Shown: one piece after another, positions 1-6,497 of the stretch
Numbering within the stretch: the stretch's first letter is position 1
Layout: each line of letters begins with the position of its first letter
The notes under the pieces: model-generated
Databases searched by the model: none
What the model was told of the DNA's origin: nothing
The model's input: only the letters and a program-made list of their open reading frames with translations
NCBI GenBank assembly: GCA_002789635.1
Contig: PFTQ01000053.1
Location: forward strand, 1 to 14,197
Length of the DNA stretch: 14,197 nt
Reading direction: 5' to 3'
DNA from: Candidatus Aenigmarchaeota archaeon CG_4_9_14_3_um_filter_37_18
GTDB taxonomy: Archaea > Aenigmatarchaeota > Aenigmatarchaeia > CG10238-14
Position numbers and translations under genes: made by a program

Positions 1-1146
1 TATTTTCGTAAATAATATCACCACAATTGATACTAAAGCAAACCCAATGAATATTTTCCCTAGACCAAACCCTTCAATAAGATATCCGAGAAACAACCCA
101 AGAACCCCATAGAAAAACCAGTAAAGAAAACCAGAGAATGAAATTATTGTCGCTCTCTTGTCGCTTCCGATTAGCTTGTTAAAGTAATCAGAAAACAGCG
201 GTTCTCTGAATCTCGACATTGTTCTTGTCATCAGAAATCCGAGAATGACAATTGAAGGTAATTTAAACAAGCCTATCATCAGCATGCCAAGCGCTATTAA
301 CACACCAGAAGAGAAAACTGATCTTCTTATCCCGAATTTCTTTTCTATCCTATCAGAGAAATTTGTTGTTATTGCTCCTATAAGATTAGCCCCGCTGAAT
401 ATGATCCCTATGTATATTATACCTACCCTGATATTCTCAAAATACGGCTGAATAAGAGCTAGGGTCAGCCAAGAAAACAGGTTCAGGAAAGTGAAATTGA
501 TTATCAGATAGATCAGCAAAGGATTCATCTTGAGCAGCTTAAAGCTTGAGCTGATCTGATTGAAGGAATTTCTTTCTTTTGCTCTATGGGCCTTTGGATT
601 TCTAAGCGTTAATGAAACCAAAAAAATTAACAGCCAAGAAAAAACATTTGACAGCATTCCCATCTTCAACCCAAAATTCCCTGCAATATAAGCGCCAACA
701 AAAGGGCCGATAATTCCCCCTAACAGAAGGCAGGATGTAGCTTTGGAGAATATTTTTTTCGAGGCATGCTCTTTTTTGTTTTCTATTATGACTTCGTACC
801 CAAATGGAGTTAGGGTACTGAAAGCGAATGTTATCGCCAAAGCAATCAGGGCTTCTGCAATTACAACTTGAATGAAGCTTGTTGAGTTCGCATAAACAAA
901 AGCCGAAATAATCCCTATAAAAGACCCTAATATTATTACTTTTTTCCTGCTCCACAGGTCGGACAATATGCCTGCAGGTATTTGGGAGAGAAACATGATA
1001 AATGCAAATATGGCTTACGTCATCAGGATTTGAACATAGTTAAGCCCTATCGACAGCAAAAAAAGCATATAAATCGCTTCAATAAAATTCACTCCGGTGA
1101 GGAACATGAATATGTAATATTTTTTAATTTCATCTATCTTCAGCAT
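1..1146 (-). pseudogene. MFS transporter with in-frame stop (partial, interrupted)
   Basis: Reading the minus strand from ATG at 1146 gives a hydrophobic major facilitator superfamily protein: 43 codons, then TAA at 1015-1017, then 338 further open codons to the window edge, so the 3' end is missing. Before the stop lies the first membrane segment (start MLKIDEIKKYYIF). Right after it come the rest of helix 2 and an MFS motif A, IPAGILSDLWSRKK, in the helix 2-3 loop. Further helices follow with no other stop. The substrate cannot be told from sequence. The single ochre codon sits where the reading frame is otherwise perfectly continuous, so it is a recent nonsense mutation, a sequence error, or a site of reinitiation. 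ATG 996 (MFLSQIPAG) could restart translation but would lack helix 1 and half of helix 2. MFS family assignment is good; whether the gene is functional is uncertain. Confidence 0.75.
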
Positions 1147-1194
1147 TTAACCCACTTTACATCCTGTTGAAACATCCATTCATTTGAACAGCTA

Positions 1195-1205
1195 AGCTTA
1201 TAAAT
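1195..1205. promoter_or_regulatory. Shared TATA element between MFS and Nudix genes
   Basis: The string CTTATAAATTAATT reads as an archaeal TATA box on the plus strand (TTATAAATT) and on the minus strand (AATTTATAAG). Plus-strand initiation about 25 bases downstream would fall near 1226, just ahead of ATG 1242. Minus-strand initiation would fall near 1174, leaving a 28-base leader before ATG 1146. A single AT element may thus serve both divergent genes. This is inferred from spacing only. Confidence 0.45.
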
Positions 1206-1241
1206 TAATTTTTGAGAGGTCAAAATATTGATTGGATTGAG

Positions 1242-1766
1242 ATGATAACAAAACCGCAAGTTGAGATGTTGGATATAGTAGATGAGAACGATAATGTTAT
1301 TGGCAAAGCTACAAGGGAAGAGTGCCACAGAAAAAAGCTCAGGCACAGAACAGTGAATGCATTTGTATTCGATAAGGATTGGAGTATTTTCATAATACAG
1401 AGAAGCGAAAATGTAGATACAGAGCCTTTATTCTGGACAATAACTTCCGGGGGTCATGTAGAATCTGGTCATACTTATGAAGATACAATCAGGAAGGAAT
1501 TGAAAGAAGAATTGGACCTGAAAGATAAGCCAGTATTCATCAAAATGCTTAGGAATGATGTTGATCATGAATTGGAAAATTCCGCGCAGTATTATGTGAT
1601 GGCAAATAAAAAACCAAAAATAAACAAAGGCGAAATAAAGCAGGGAAAATTTGTGGATTTTCAAGAGTTGAATCGGCTGATGAAAAAAGAAAAATTCAGC
1701 CAATCAGATGTCAAATACATTCATGGAATGCTTGTTGATTTATTAAAACAAAAAAAGATAATCTAG
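1242..1766 (+). CDS. Nudix hydrolase, isopentenyl-diphosphate-isomerase-like subfamily
   Basis: A 174-residue Nudix-fold protein. The N-terminal stretch MLDIVDENDNVIGKATREE and the strand FIIQRS are typical of the IPP isomerase type 1/YfcD-like branch of Nudix proteins. The Nudix box spans residues 71-93: G71, then His77 where the first Glu is usual, then KELKEELDL. The metal-binding core glutamates (E86, E89, E90) are kept, while the box Arg is Lys and the box Gly is Asp. It is therefore probably a metal-dependent pyrophosphohydrolase or related enzyme acting on an unknown nucleoside-diphosphate-type substrate. I chose ATG 1242 because the TATA box at 1195-1205 would start mRNA near 1226; TTG 1212 or ATG 1266 are possible. 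The stop lies 6 bases before the primase-like gene, so the two are probably co-transcribed. Confidence 0.8.
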   Translation: MITKPQVEMLDIVDENDNVIGKATREECHRKKLRHRTVNAFVFDKDWSIFIIQRSENVDTEPLFWTITSGGHVESGHTYEDTIRKELKEELDLKDKPVFIKMLRNDVDHELENSAQYYVMANKKPKINKGEIKQGKFVDFQELNRLMKKEKFSQSDVKYIHGMLVDLLKQKKII

Positions 1767-1772
1767 AACAGA

Positions 1773-2702
1773 ATGCCCAAACTACTGAATCTTGCAAAAA
1801 AATCAGAAGACTTGGTTAAGCCTTTCGGAGAAATAGATGTCTTATTATTCTACGGAATAGTCGGGGAAAAGCTTAAAAAATTCCTGAAGGGAAAAGAACT
1901 TGCAACAAAAATATGGATGCCTTATGGAATACCTTATCTCATCAAACGAGGGTCAAAACTTGAGCCCTTACTTATCGAGGAATTCTTGGAAGCATTAACT
2001 CCTGAATTTTTTGAAAAAAGAAAGAAAAATTTAGATCAGGTGAAAGGACAATTAACTAAATCTCAAACAAAAGTTTGGCAGTATTTTTTTCCGAGGAAGC
2101 TAATGGATTTCTTCTATGCAACTAACAGTGAAAATCCAGGCAGGGCAATTGACAGAATATTCTTTGACATAGACAGGGGAGACGGAATGACATCAGAGCA
2201 ATCCCAAGAAGCCACAAGAGAGTTTGTTAAAGCGATAAATCAGGACAAGGAATTAAAAGATGTCATTGGAAAAGTTGAGCCGTTTATTTCTTGGACTGGA
2301 AATTCATTTCATGTATATTTATTCCTGGATAAACAGCAGCCAAGCTCATTTTATGAAAAACATTTTCAATACTTGAAAGCCAAACCAGATGAAGGATTCA
2401 CAGCAAAGTGGTGCAATGAAATTAACAAAAAATTATCATTCAAAATTATTCCAGGCCATGAAAAAGTTAAAGGAACAATAAATATTGATCCTTCACAGAC
2501 CCCATCTGGCAAGTTGTGCCGAGTACCTCTAGGATCATTGCATATGAAAGATGACAAAACAGTCGATGGGGTATCCTTCCCTGTTGCAGAAAAAATGTTG
2601 GAGAAAGACGATCTGATAGATGGGCTTAGAAGCTACACAGCAAAAGATGTTGTTGATTCTTTAGATGAGCTTGCTAAAAGATTCCCGAAGAAGTTTCAAT
2701 AA
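1773..2702 (+). CDS. Archaeo-eukaryotic primase (PriS-like) superfamily protein
   Basis: A 309-residue protein with the three motifs of the AEP superfamily. Motif I is FFDID with D132 and D134, the metal-binding aspartates. Motif II is SWTGNSFHVYLFL, residues 173-185, with H180 in the nucleotide-binding SxxGxxxH position. Motif III runs from 239 to 257, with D239, K247, R250 and the PriS-like ending RVPLGSLH. The order and spacing (132/180/239) suit a template-dependent nucleotidyl transferase that makes primers or fills gaps. I see no Cys cluster for the zinc knuckle of standard PriS and no PriL-like [4Fe-4S] domain, so this may be an accessory primase-polymerase rather than the replicative subunit. 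Residues 1-125 are not recognisable. It follows the Nudix gene by 6 bases. A T-rich tract from about 2716 to 2755 may terminate the unit. AEP assignment is fairly sure; cellular role is inference. Confidence 0.75.
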   Translation: MPKLLNLAKKSEDLVKPFGEIDVLLFYGIVGEKLKKFLKGKELATKIWMPYGIPYLIKRGSKLEPLLIEEFLEALTPEFFEKRKKNLDQVKGQLTKSQTKVWQYFFPRKLMDFFYATNSENPGRAIDRIFFDIDRGDGMTSEQSQEATREFVKAINQDKELKDVIGKVEPFISWTGNSFHVYLFLDKQQPSSFYEKHFQYLKAKPDEGFTAKWCNEINKKLSFKIIPGHEKVKGTINIDPSQTPSGKLCRVPLGSLHMKDDKTVDGVSFPVAEKMLEKDDLIDGLRSYTAKDVVDSLDELAKRFPKKFQ

Positions 2703-2715
2703 ATTATACCCACCA

Positions 2716-2755
2716 TTTCTATTATTTTATTAATAGTTTTATTTCTTATTTTGGC
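2716..2755 (+). terminator. T-rich terminator after the primase-like gene
   Basis: The stretch after the primase-like stop contains several runs of T (TTTTATT, GTTTTATTTC, TTATTTTGG) with no hairpin, the usual form of an archaeal intrinsic terminator. It is directly followed by a separate TATA box for the next gene. Confidence 0.4.
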
Positions 2756-2770
2756 TTATTTATTGATCCT

Positions 2771-2778
2771 ATTTAAAA
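2771..2778 (+). promoter_or_regulatory. TATA box of the seven-helix membrane protein
   Basis: ATTTAAAA lies about 27 bases upstream of ATG 2802, so the transcript would start at or next to the initiation codon. There is no SD site ahead of the ATG, consistent with a leaderless mRNA. Confidence 0.45.
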
Positions 2779-2801
2779 CCTAGAAAATCAATATATGATT
2801 A

Positions 2802-3674
2802 ATGAATCCAATACTATCCTTAATGAACAGCACGAACACAACAAGCTTATTGGGTTTTACTCAGGGATATTTGTATTCTTTACCTGGCTTAATTTTACAA
2901 GGGGATTTTGTTGCGATAACAATAAGCTCAATAATATTTCTAGCCGCATTATTCATTGTAAATAAAATCACATCATTGATGTTGATACTCATTAAAAAAA
3001 CCATATTTCTCCTGATCACGGGCTTGGCTGTATATTATCTTGCAACCGACTTCCACATTCGTTTATTAGCATCTGGCCTTACCTTAGAAACAATAGTTTT
3101 CGGAGTGTTTGGTGTTTTGATAGGTTTATTTGGAATATTTCTTTCAATTAAGACATGGTTTTCAGGAGCCAAAGAAAGTTTTGGCGAGATAAAATATGGA
3201 AGTGATTTTGCGTCTAAAGATAAAGGATTGGAGATTAAATCTGAAGATGAGCAAGGAATTGAAAAGCAAGATATAATAACTGAATTAAAAGGCTTGAAAA
3301 ATGAATTCTCGCTTCAAATGATTAAGCATGATAAGAACCTATTGTCTGTGTTGGTTTATTTAATTATCGGTCAGTTTGGAATATTTTCTTCACCGACTAT
3401 AGCCCCGCCCAACCCACAGCTTGGCTTAACATTCTTTTTCTTATTTTTATTCGGCGCTGTTATATTTGTCAGGCAAACTTACAAGAACTTCAGAATAGGA
3501 CTTTTGCATTTAATTATAGCATTATTTTTTGGACTTTTGCTTTCGCTTATTCTTGGATATTTCTGGGGCGGAATTGAATTATCAACTTTATTTTCATTCC
3601 AATATTTCGGGACTAGCTGTGTTGTTGCTGTTATTACAGGAATGGCTGTTTCATTGATTATGGGCGGGAAATAG
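2802..3674 (+). CDS. Unassigned polytopic membrane protein, about 7 helices
   Basis: I do not recognise this 290-residue protein. Hydrophobic segments appear at about residues 37-57, 59-81, 95-117, 179-197, 207-224, 232-254 and 266-287. A charged soluble loop of about 60 residues (118-178), rich in Lys, Glu and Asp, separates the first three helices from the last four. The N-terminal 30 residues are Ser/Thr/Asn-rich and not strongly hydrophobic. No catalytic or transporter motif is visible, so no function is proposed. It has its own TATA box at 2771-2778 and appears leaderless, so it is probably transcribed apart from the Nudix-primase pair. It converges with the nucleoside-hydrolase-like gene, 80 bases downstream on the other strand. 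Confidence 0.8.
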   Translation: MNPILSLMNSTNTTSLLGFTQGYLYSLPGLILQGDFVAITISSIIFLAALFIVNKITSLMLILIKKTIFLLITGLAVYYLATDFHIRLLASGLTLETIVFGVFGVLIGLFGIFLSIKTWFSGAKESFGEIKYGSDFASKDKGLEIKSEDEQGIEKQDIITELKGLKNEFSLQMIKHDKNLLSVLVYLIIGQFGIFSSPTIAPPNPQLGLTFFFLFLFGAVIFVRQTYKNFRIGLLHLIIALFFGLLLSLILGYFWGGIELSTLFSFQYFGTSCVVAVITGMAVSLIMGGK

Positions 3675-3754
3675 GATTAATCAATTGTTAATACTCGCCC
3701 ATTTGCTACTTAATTTGGTTCTGATATATGGGGTATTGTTAGGTATCTATTTAG

Positions 3755-4600
3755 TTATTTGGGATTGTCCCAGTTTTTAAGTCTCTTTATAATACTCTCT
3801 AAAAATATTTCTCTACTTTTTATGTTTAATGAACAATGATTGTTTTCTTTAACAACTTTGAACAAATTTGGTTCCACTAAATACATAACCCAAATTAAAT
3901 CCCATGGACACATATTACCTTTTCTGGAGAAATAACCTTTTATTGGAAAAATTTTATTTTGTAAATTCCATTTTTTTAAATCCCTTGCAATATATTTCAT
4001 CATTGAGTGTTTGATTTTTTGTATTTCTTCTACAACTTCATTTTTGATGGTTATTGAAAAGATTTCTTTACCTATTGAAAATTTATTACCCCCCAACTGA
4101 AATATGAATTTGGCAGATTCAATGTCTTTGAATGCATTGAATGAAAAAAGATACCAATATTTTTTTACTAAATAAGGACCTGATCTAACAATAAAAAAAT
4201 CAACATTTTCTTTTAACTCGGGATACTTTCTGAACACCGCGGCAAAATCGGTTACAGGACCAAGACCAACTAATATAATTTTTTCTTTACTTTCTCTTAT
4301 CTTGTTTGCTATAAAATCCGCCGCTTTAGAGTTGTTTTGACCAGAATTAATAGCACCTTTTATTACTGGGATATTTAAACCAGAAAATTTAATCTGTTTT
4401 TTTGTTATTTGATAAGAGGTGTTACCATCGGTATTGCCAAAAGTAGAAGTTATACCAATAATTTTCAATCTGCCTTTCTTATGAGCATCTAGTAGGACAG
4501 CGAGTGCAAGTGAATCATCTGGTTCTAACGTAAAAAATTTTAGAAATTTTGTTGTTGCTGCGTTATCTGTAGAAATTAGAATTTTTCTTTGTTTAATCAT
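3755..4600 (-). CDS. Divergent nucleoside-hydrolase-like (IUNH family) protein
   Basis: A 281-residue protein with the layout of inosine/uridine-preferring nucleoside hydrolases, which cleave the N-glycosidic bond of ribonucleosides. Visible family features are the N-terminal ILISTDN strand; PDDSLALA (D28, D29), matching the Ca-binding DD; IIGITSTFGN; IPVIKGA; VGLGPVTDFA, matching the family's GPLTNlA; SFNAFKDIESAKFIF, matching the FNxxxDPxAA segment; and WDLIWVMYLVEPNLF near the C terminus. Two oddities: about 10 extra residues lie between the first Asp (D12) and the DD pair, and the catalytic His of the usual HDPLA motif is replaced (CPWD). Activity is therefore doubtful. ATG 4600 gives the standard family N terminus; ATG 4633 is the alternative. 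A TATA-like TTTATA lies near 4642. It follows TFS on the same strand. Confidence 0.72.
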   Translation of the reverse strand: MIKQRKILISTDNAATTKFLKFFTLEPDDSLALAVLLDAHKKGRLKIIGITSTFGNTDGNTSYQITKKQIKFSGLNIPVIKGAINSGQNNSKAADFIANKIRESKEKIILVGLGPVTDFAAVFRKYPELKENVDFFIVRSGPYLVKKYWYLFSFNAFKDIESAKFIFQLGGNKFSIGKEIFSITIKNEVVEEIQKIKHSMMKYIARDLKKWNLQNKIFPIKGYFSRKGNMCPWDLIWVMYLVEPNLFKVVKENNHCSLNIKSREIFLESIIKRLKNWDNPK

Positions 4601-4676
4601 TAAAACACTATTTAGAAAATCAAGTTTAAACATTTGTATAAATTTTTGCTTAAAATTGATAAGAAAAACTAACCTT

Positions 4677-5015
4677 TCAATACTCGCGCCATTTATTCTT
4701 GCATTTAGTGCAGCAGAAGAATTTAGTCTGCGGCTCATCCCCGCCTCTAGTCTGCTGCAAAACCCAGTAGGCCTTATTATTGTGGCATTTATCGCAGTGA
4801 ACATCTGTCACAGGATATTGCAGGTATTCATCTTCAGGGTTAACCACTTTAATCTTTTCATCTTCATCTCTGATTTTTTCTGATAAGGCAGTCGTCTTAG
4901 CCTTGTCATCGCTAGAAAATTTATTGCATCTTCTGCAGTACCAGCCAGATCTGCCACTTCTTTTTTCTGCTATCAACAAATTGCCGCATTTTTTGCAAAA
5001 CTCAATACTAACCAC
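4677..5015 (-). CDS. tfs: Transcription factor S (TFIIS-like RNA cleavage factor)
   Basis: A 112-residue archaeal TFS. It stimulates RNA polymerase to cleave backtracked transcripts. The N-terminal zinc ribbon uses C7/C10 and C27/C30. The C-terminal TFIIS-type ribbon uses C74/C77 and C102/C105. The catalytic acidic loop is QQTRGGDEPQTKFF, with D93 and E94, which is inserted into the polymerase secondary channel. The length equals the family norm. The reading frame opens at GTG 5015, overlapping the end of the signal peptidase gene by 8 bases. The GAGGGGTG SD-like string sits on top of that GTG, whereas an ATT codon at 5006 lies 6 bases after it and would give a family-typical start (xEFCKKCG). 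The true start may be non-canonical. It is the last gene of the DUF99-signal peptidase-TFS operon. Confidence 0.93.
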   Translation of the reverse strand: MVSIEFCKKCGNLLIAEKRSGRSGWYCRRCNKFSSDDKAKTTALSEKIRDEDEKIKVVNPEDEYLQYPVTDVHCDKCHNNKAYWVLQQTRGGDEPQTKFFCCTKCKNKWREY

Positions 5016-5556
5016 CCCTCAAAAATGCTATTATATTGAATAAAATTAATTTTGGCAAACCAAGCCAAGGAACCCACAAAACAGCTTTGCCCTTGATATC
5101 TGTTCTTTTCCAACATACAGTCCCCTGATTAAGGTTGCAGTCCGGATCCATGACTGGATTGTGATCGCCTTTTGTAAATGGATAACCTTTCTCGTCTATG
5201 TAGATGATTCTATGAATAATAGGAACGGGCTGGACTTCATATGTAAATACAATAACATCCCCCACTTTTAATTCATCTTGAGGAATACCTTTAATTATAA
5301 GAACATCCCCAGGCCTGAAGCCATTCTTGATTTGCCACGAGTCTATTTCTTCTTTAGAATAGTTGAAGTTTTCTTCTAAGAATTGGTAATGGCGGTAAGG
5401 CGTGGTGGCATCATGCACCATTGACCCTGACATAACCGCAACTATAGGAAGGTCTGTGTGAAGAATAAGCCCCATTCCTTTGTTGAGCGCGACTGCAAAA
5501 ATTATTCCTATGGCTATATATTTGATATTTTCCCATATTTCTTTTTTATCTATCAT
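5008..5556 (-). CDS. Type I signal peptidase, archaeal/ER (Sec11) type
   Basis: A 182-residue membrane serine protease that removes signal peptides from exported proteins. There is an N-terminal membrane anchor at about 12-33. The catalytic Ser45 is in AVMSGSMVHD. His115 is in PIIHRI, taking the place of the bacterial Lys as in Sec11-type enzymes. Conserved acidic residues are in FTKGDHNPVMDP (D131, D137). A second hydrophobic segment at about 160-177 forms a C-terminal anchor. ATG 5556 was chosen because it overlaps the DUF99 stop as ATGA and has a strong AGGGGAG SD just upstream; longer readings into the DUF99 gene add no family sequence. The insert between Ser and His (about 80-110) is fairly long. 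Translation is likely coupled to DUF99 and TFS. Confidence 0.9.
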   Translation of the reverse strand: MIDKKEIWENIKYIAIGIIFAVALNKGMGLILHTDLPIVAVMSGSMVHDATTPYRHYQFLEENFNYSKEEIDSWQIKNGFRPGDVLIIKGIPQDELKVGDVIVFTYEVQPVPIIHRIIYIDEKGYPFTKGDHNPVMDPDCNLNQGTVCWKRTDIKGKAVLWVPWLGLPKLILFNIIAFLRGG

Positions 5557-6140
5557 GCTCTCCCCTTGCTTTCGCCTTTCACCATTGCAGATGCAATCAG
5601 GTGTGAAACCCTCAAAGGCTCTGGAATCAGGCTTCTTGTGCATGACAAGCGAATTATTCTTTCAGCTTCGCTTTTTTCCAAGCCTATGAATTGATAGTAA
5701 ATGCTTTTATTCTTTTCTATTTCCACTTTATATATTTCTCCAGTACTTTTAATAATCTTCCATCTTTTTTCATAATCCTTAAAATTCTTCAGCGCTTTAC
5801 TGATTTCTTTGAGGTTTGGTTTTTTTCTGGCGACTATTATTATTGGCAGTCCTGTTTTCTCCCTGAGTTTCTTTATGCCGATTAGATTGAATCCCCCTAT
5901 TGTTACTCCCTTGAACATCAGCACCCGGATCTCTTTCTTATGTCGGGACTTATTCACAGCTTCAGCAATATTATCAGTGGCGTCCAACCCATCTCCAGTA
6001 ACCCAAGTTTTTATTACCCCGTCAAAGAAATTCCCCCCTCGGTAAACCGCGCCTATAACCAGAACTTTTTTATGAGACCTTGGACTGAACGGGGCATCAT
6101 CCATTCCCAATATGCGGATTTCATTCTTTATCGAACGCAT
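5553..6140 (-). CDS. DUF99 family protein (UPF0215)
   Basis: A 195-residue member of the archaeal DUF99 family. Typical features are EIRILGMDDAPF near the N terminus (D14, D15); VIGAVYRGG; DGV...TGDGLDAT (D50, D53); GVTIGGFNL; TGLPIIIVARKKPN; and the C-terminal PEPLRVSHLIASAMVKGES. The family is thought to be related to endonuclease V in the RNase H-like fold, and the conserved aspartates would suit metal binding, but its biochemical role is not established and I assign none. It is the first gene of an operon: its TGA overlaps the signal peptidase ATG (ATGA), and TFS follows. A TATA-like GATTTAAG lies near 6178, about 38 bases upstream of ATG 6140. Confidence 0.88.
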   Translation of the reverse strand: MRSIKNEIRILGMDDAPFSPRSHKKVLVIGAVYRGGNFFDGVIKTWVTGDGLDATDNIAEAVNKSRHKKEIRVLMFKGVTIGGFNLIGIKKLREKTGLPIIIVARKKPNLKEISKALKNFKDYEKRWKIIKSTGEIYKVEIEKNKSIYYQFIGLEKSEAERIIRLSCTRSLIPEPLRVSHLIASAMVKGESKGRA

Positions 6141-6152
6141 AATAATAATTTA

Positions 6153-6178
6153 GGAAAACAAAAAGAAAAAAAGAAACT
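6153..6178 (-). terminator. T-rich terminator after the acidic micro-ORF
   Basis: On the minus strand this reads as repeated T runs (TTTCTTTTTTTCTTTTTG) starting 8 bases after the acidic micro-ORF stop. It fits an archaeal poly-T terminator and separates that unit from the DUF99 operon. Confidence 0.45.
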
Positions 6179-6185
6179 TAAATCT

Positions 6186-6269
6186 TTACCAATCTTCTTC
6201 AACTTCATCTTCGGATTCTTCCATTTCTTCTGATTCATCGTCACTAGAGTCGTCATCATCCCATGCCAT
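6186..6269 (-). CDS. 27-residue ultra-acidic microprotein
   Basis: A short reading frame from ATG 6269 to TAA 6186. The peptide starts MAWDDDDSSDDE and ends EVEEDW. Seventeen of 27 residues are Asp or Glu and none is Lys or Arg, with Trp at positions 3 and 27. Support for translation: AGGTGA lies 4-5 bases before the ATG, a TATA box (TATAAATA, 6310-6317) lies about 20 bases before the expected transcript start near 6290, and a T-rich terminator follows the stop. The unit is thus self-contained, about 130 bases long. I do not recognise the peptide. It could act by charge on a basic partner or nucleic-acid binding protein, but that is guesswork; the transcript could also be a small RNA. Confidence 0.6.
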   Translation of the reverse strand: MAWDDDDSSDDESEEMEESEDEVEEDW

Positions 6270-6308
6270 TGATTTCACCTAAATTTTCAACGATACTAGT
6301 TCTTTCAA

Positions 6309-6317
6309 TTATTTATA
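6309..6317 (-). promoter_or_regulatory. TATA box of the acidic micro-ORF
   Basis: The minus strand reads AAGTATAAATAATTG, a strong archaeal TATA box. Expected initiation is near 6288-6290, leaving a leader of about 20 bases that contains the AGGTGA SD. Confidence 0.55.
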
Positions 6318-6334
6318 CTTGTGATTTAACATCC

Positions 6335-6366
6335 CAAAAATAAGAAAAAAAGAGAAAATAAAAAAC
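6335..6366 (-). terminator. Long T-rich tract ending the micro-ORF pair unit
   Basis: On the minus strand the tract reads TTTTTTATTTTCTCTTTTTT followed by CTTATTTTTGG, starting 14 bases after the octapeptide stop. It is the clearest poly-T terminator in this region and isolates the upstream tiny unit from the acidic one. Confidence 0.5.
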
Positions 6367-6379
6367 TTCTTAAAACCGA

Positions 6380-6406
6380 TTATTTCTTCTTCTTCTTTCC
6401 TTTCAT
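6380..6406 (-). CDS. Candidate Lys-rich octapeptide MKGKKKKK
   Basis: ATG 6406 to TAA 6380 encodes MKGKKKKK. GGGTGA at 6412-6417 gives a well-placed SD 5 bases upstream, formed by the last codon and stop of the preceding 18-codon frame. The peptide is too short for family analysis. It could be a regulatory micro-ORF, a small basic peptide, or part of a non-coding RNA. The Lys run is encoded by AAG repeats. Confidence 0.35.
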   Translation of the reverse strand: MKGKKKKK

Positions 6407-6411
6407 TTTTT

Positions 6412-6468
6412 TCACCCTTTTAAATTACAAGGCGTCCTTACTGCTGTCGAACACCCAACAATATTCAT
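6412..6468 (-). CDS. Candidate leaderless 18-codon micro-ORF
   Basis: ATG 6468 opens a frame encoding MNIVGCSTAVRTPCNLKG, ending in TGA 6412. A TATA-like AATATAAAAAAA centred near 6491 puts the expected transcript start almost exactly on this ATG, so it would be leaderless. Its stop lies inside the SD of the octapeptide frame. No similarity is recognised. This may instead be the 5' part of a small RNA of about 100 bases. Confidence 0.3.
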   Translation of the reverse strand: MNIVGCSTAVRTPCNLKG

Positions 6469-6485
6469 AGAATTCCAACTACCTT

Positions 6486-6497
6486 TTTTTATATTTT
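6486..6497 (-). promoter_or_regulatory. TATA box of the micro-ORF pair unit
   Basis: The minus strand reads CAAAATATAAAAAAAGG. Initiation about 25 bases on falls at 6465-6468. Confidence 0.5.

Noticed and set aside
602..955. 117-codon minus-strand frame inside the MFS gene
   Set aside because: It lies in another phase of the same strand; the MFS phase has motif A and membrane helices, while this one is Cys/Arg-rich nonsense.
1015..1017. UAA recoding or genetic code change as an explanation of the MFS stop
   Set aside because: UAA is the apparent normal terminator of several genes in the window, and long genes such as cdc48 contain no in-frame stops.
3675..3754. Imperfect palindrome TTAATCAATTGTTAA between convergent genes
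   Set aside because: Mismatched, AT-rich and without T tract; no clear role.
4634..4804. Upstream extension of the nucleoside-hydrolase-like frame into TFS
   Set aside because: It reads through the antisense-phase of the TFS zinc-ribbon coding region and has no family sequence before ATG 4633/4600.
6440..6460. tRNA T-arm-like GTTCGA string on the minus strand
   Set aside because: No paired stem around it and no acceptor, D or anticodon arm can be built.
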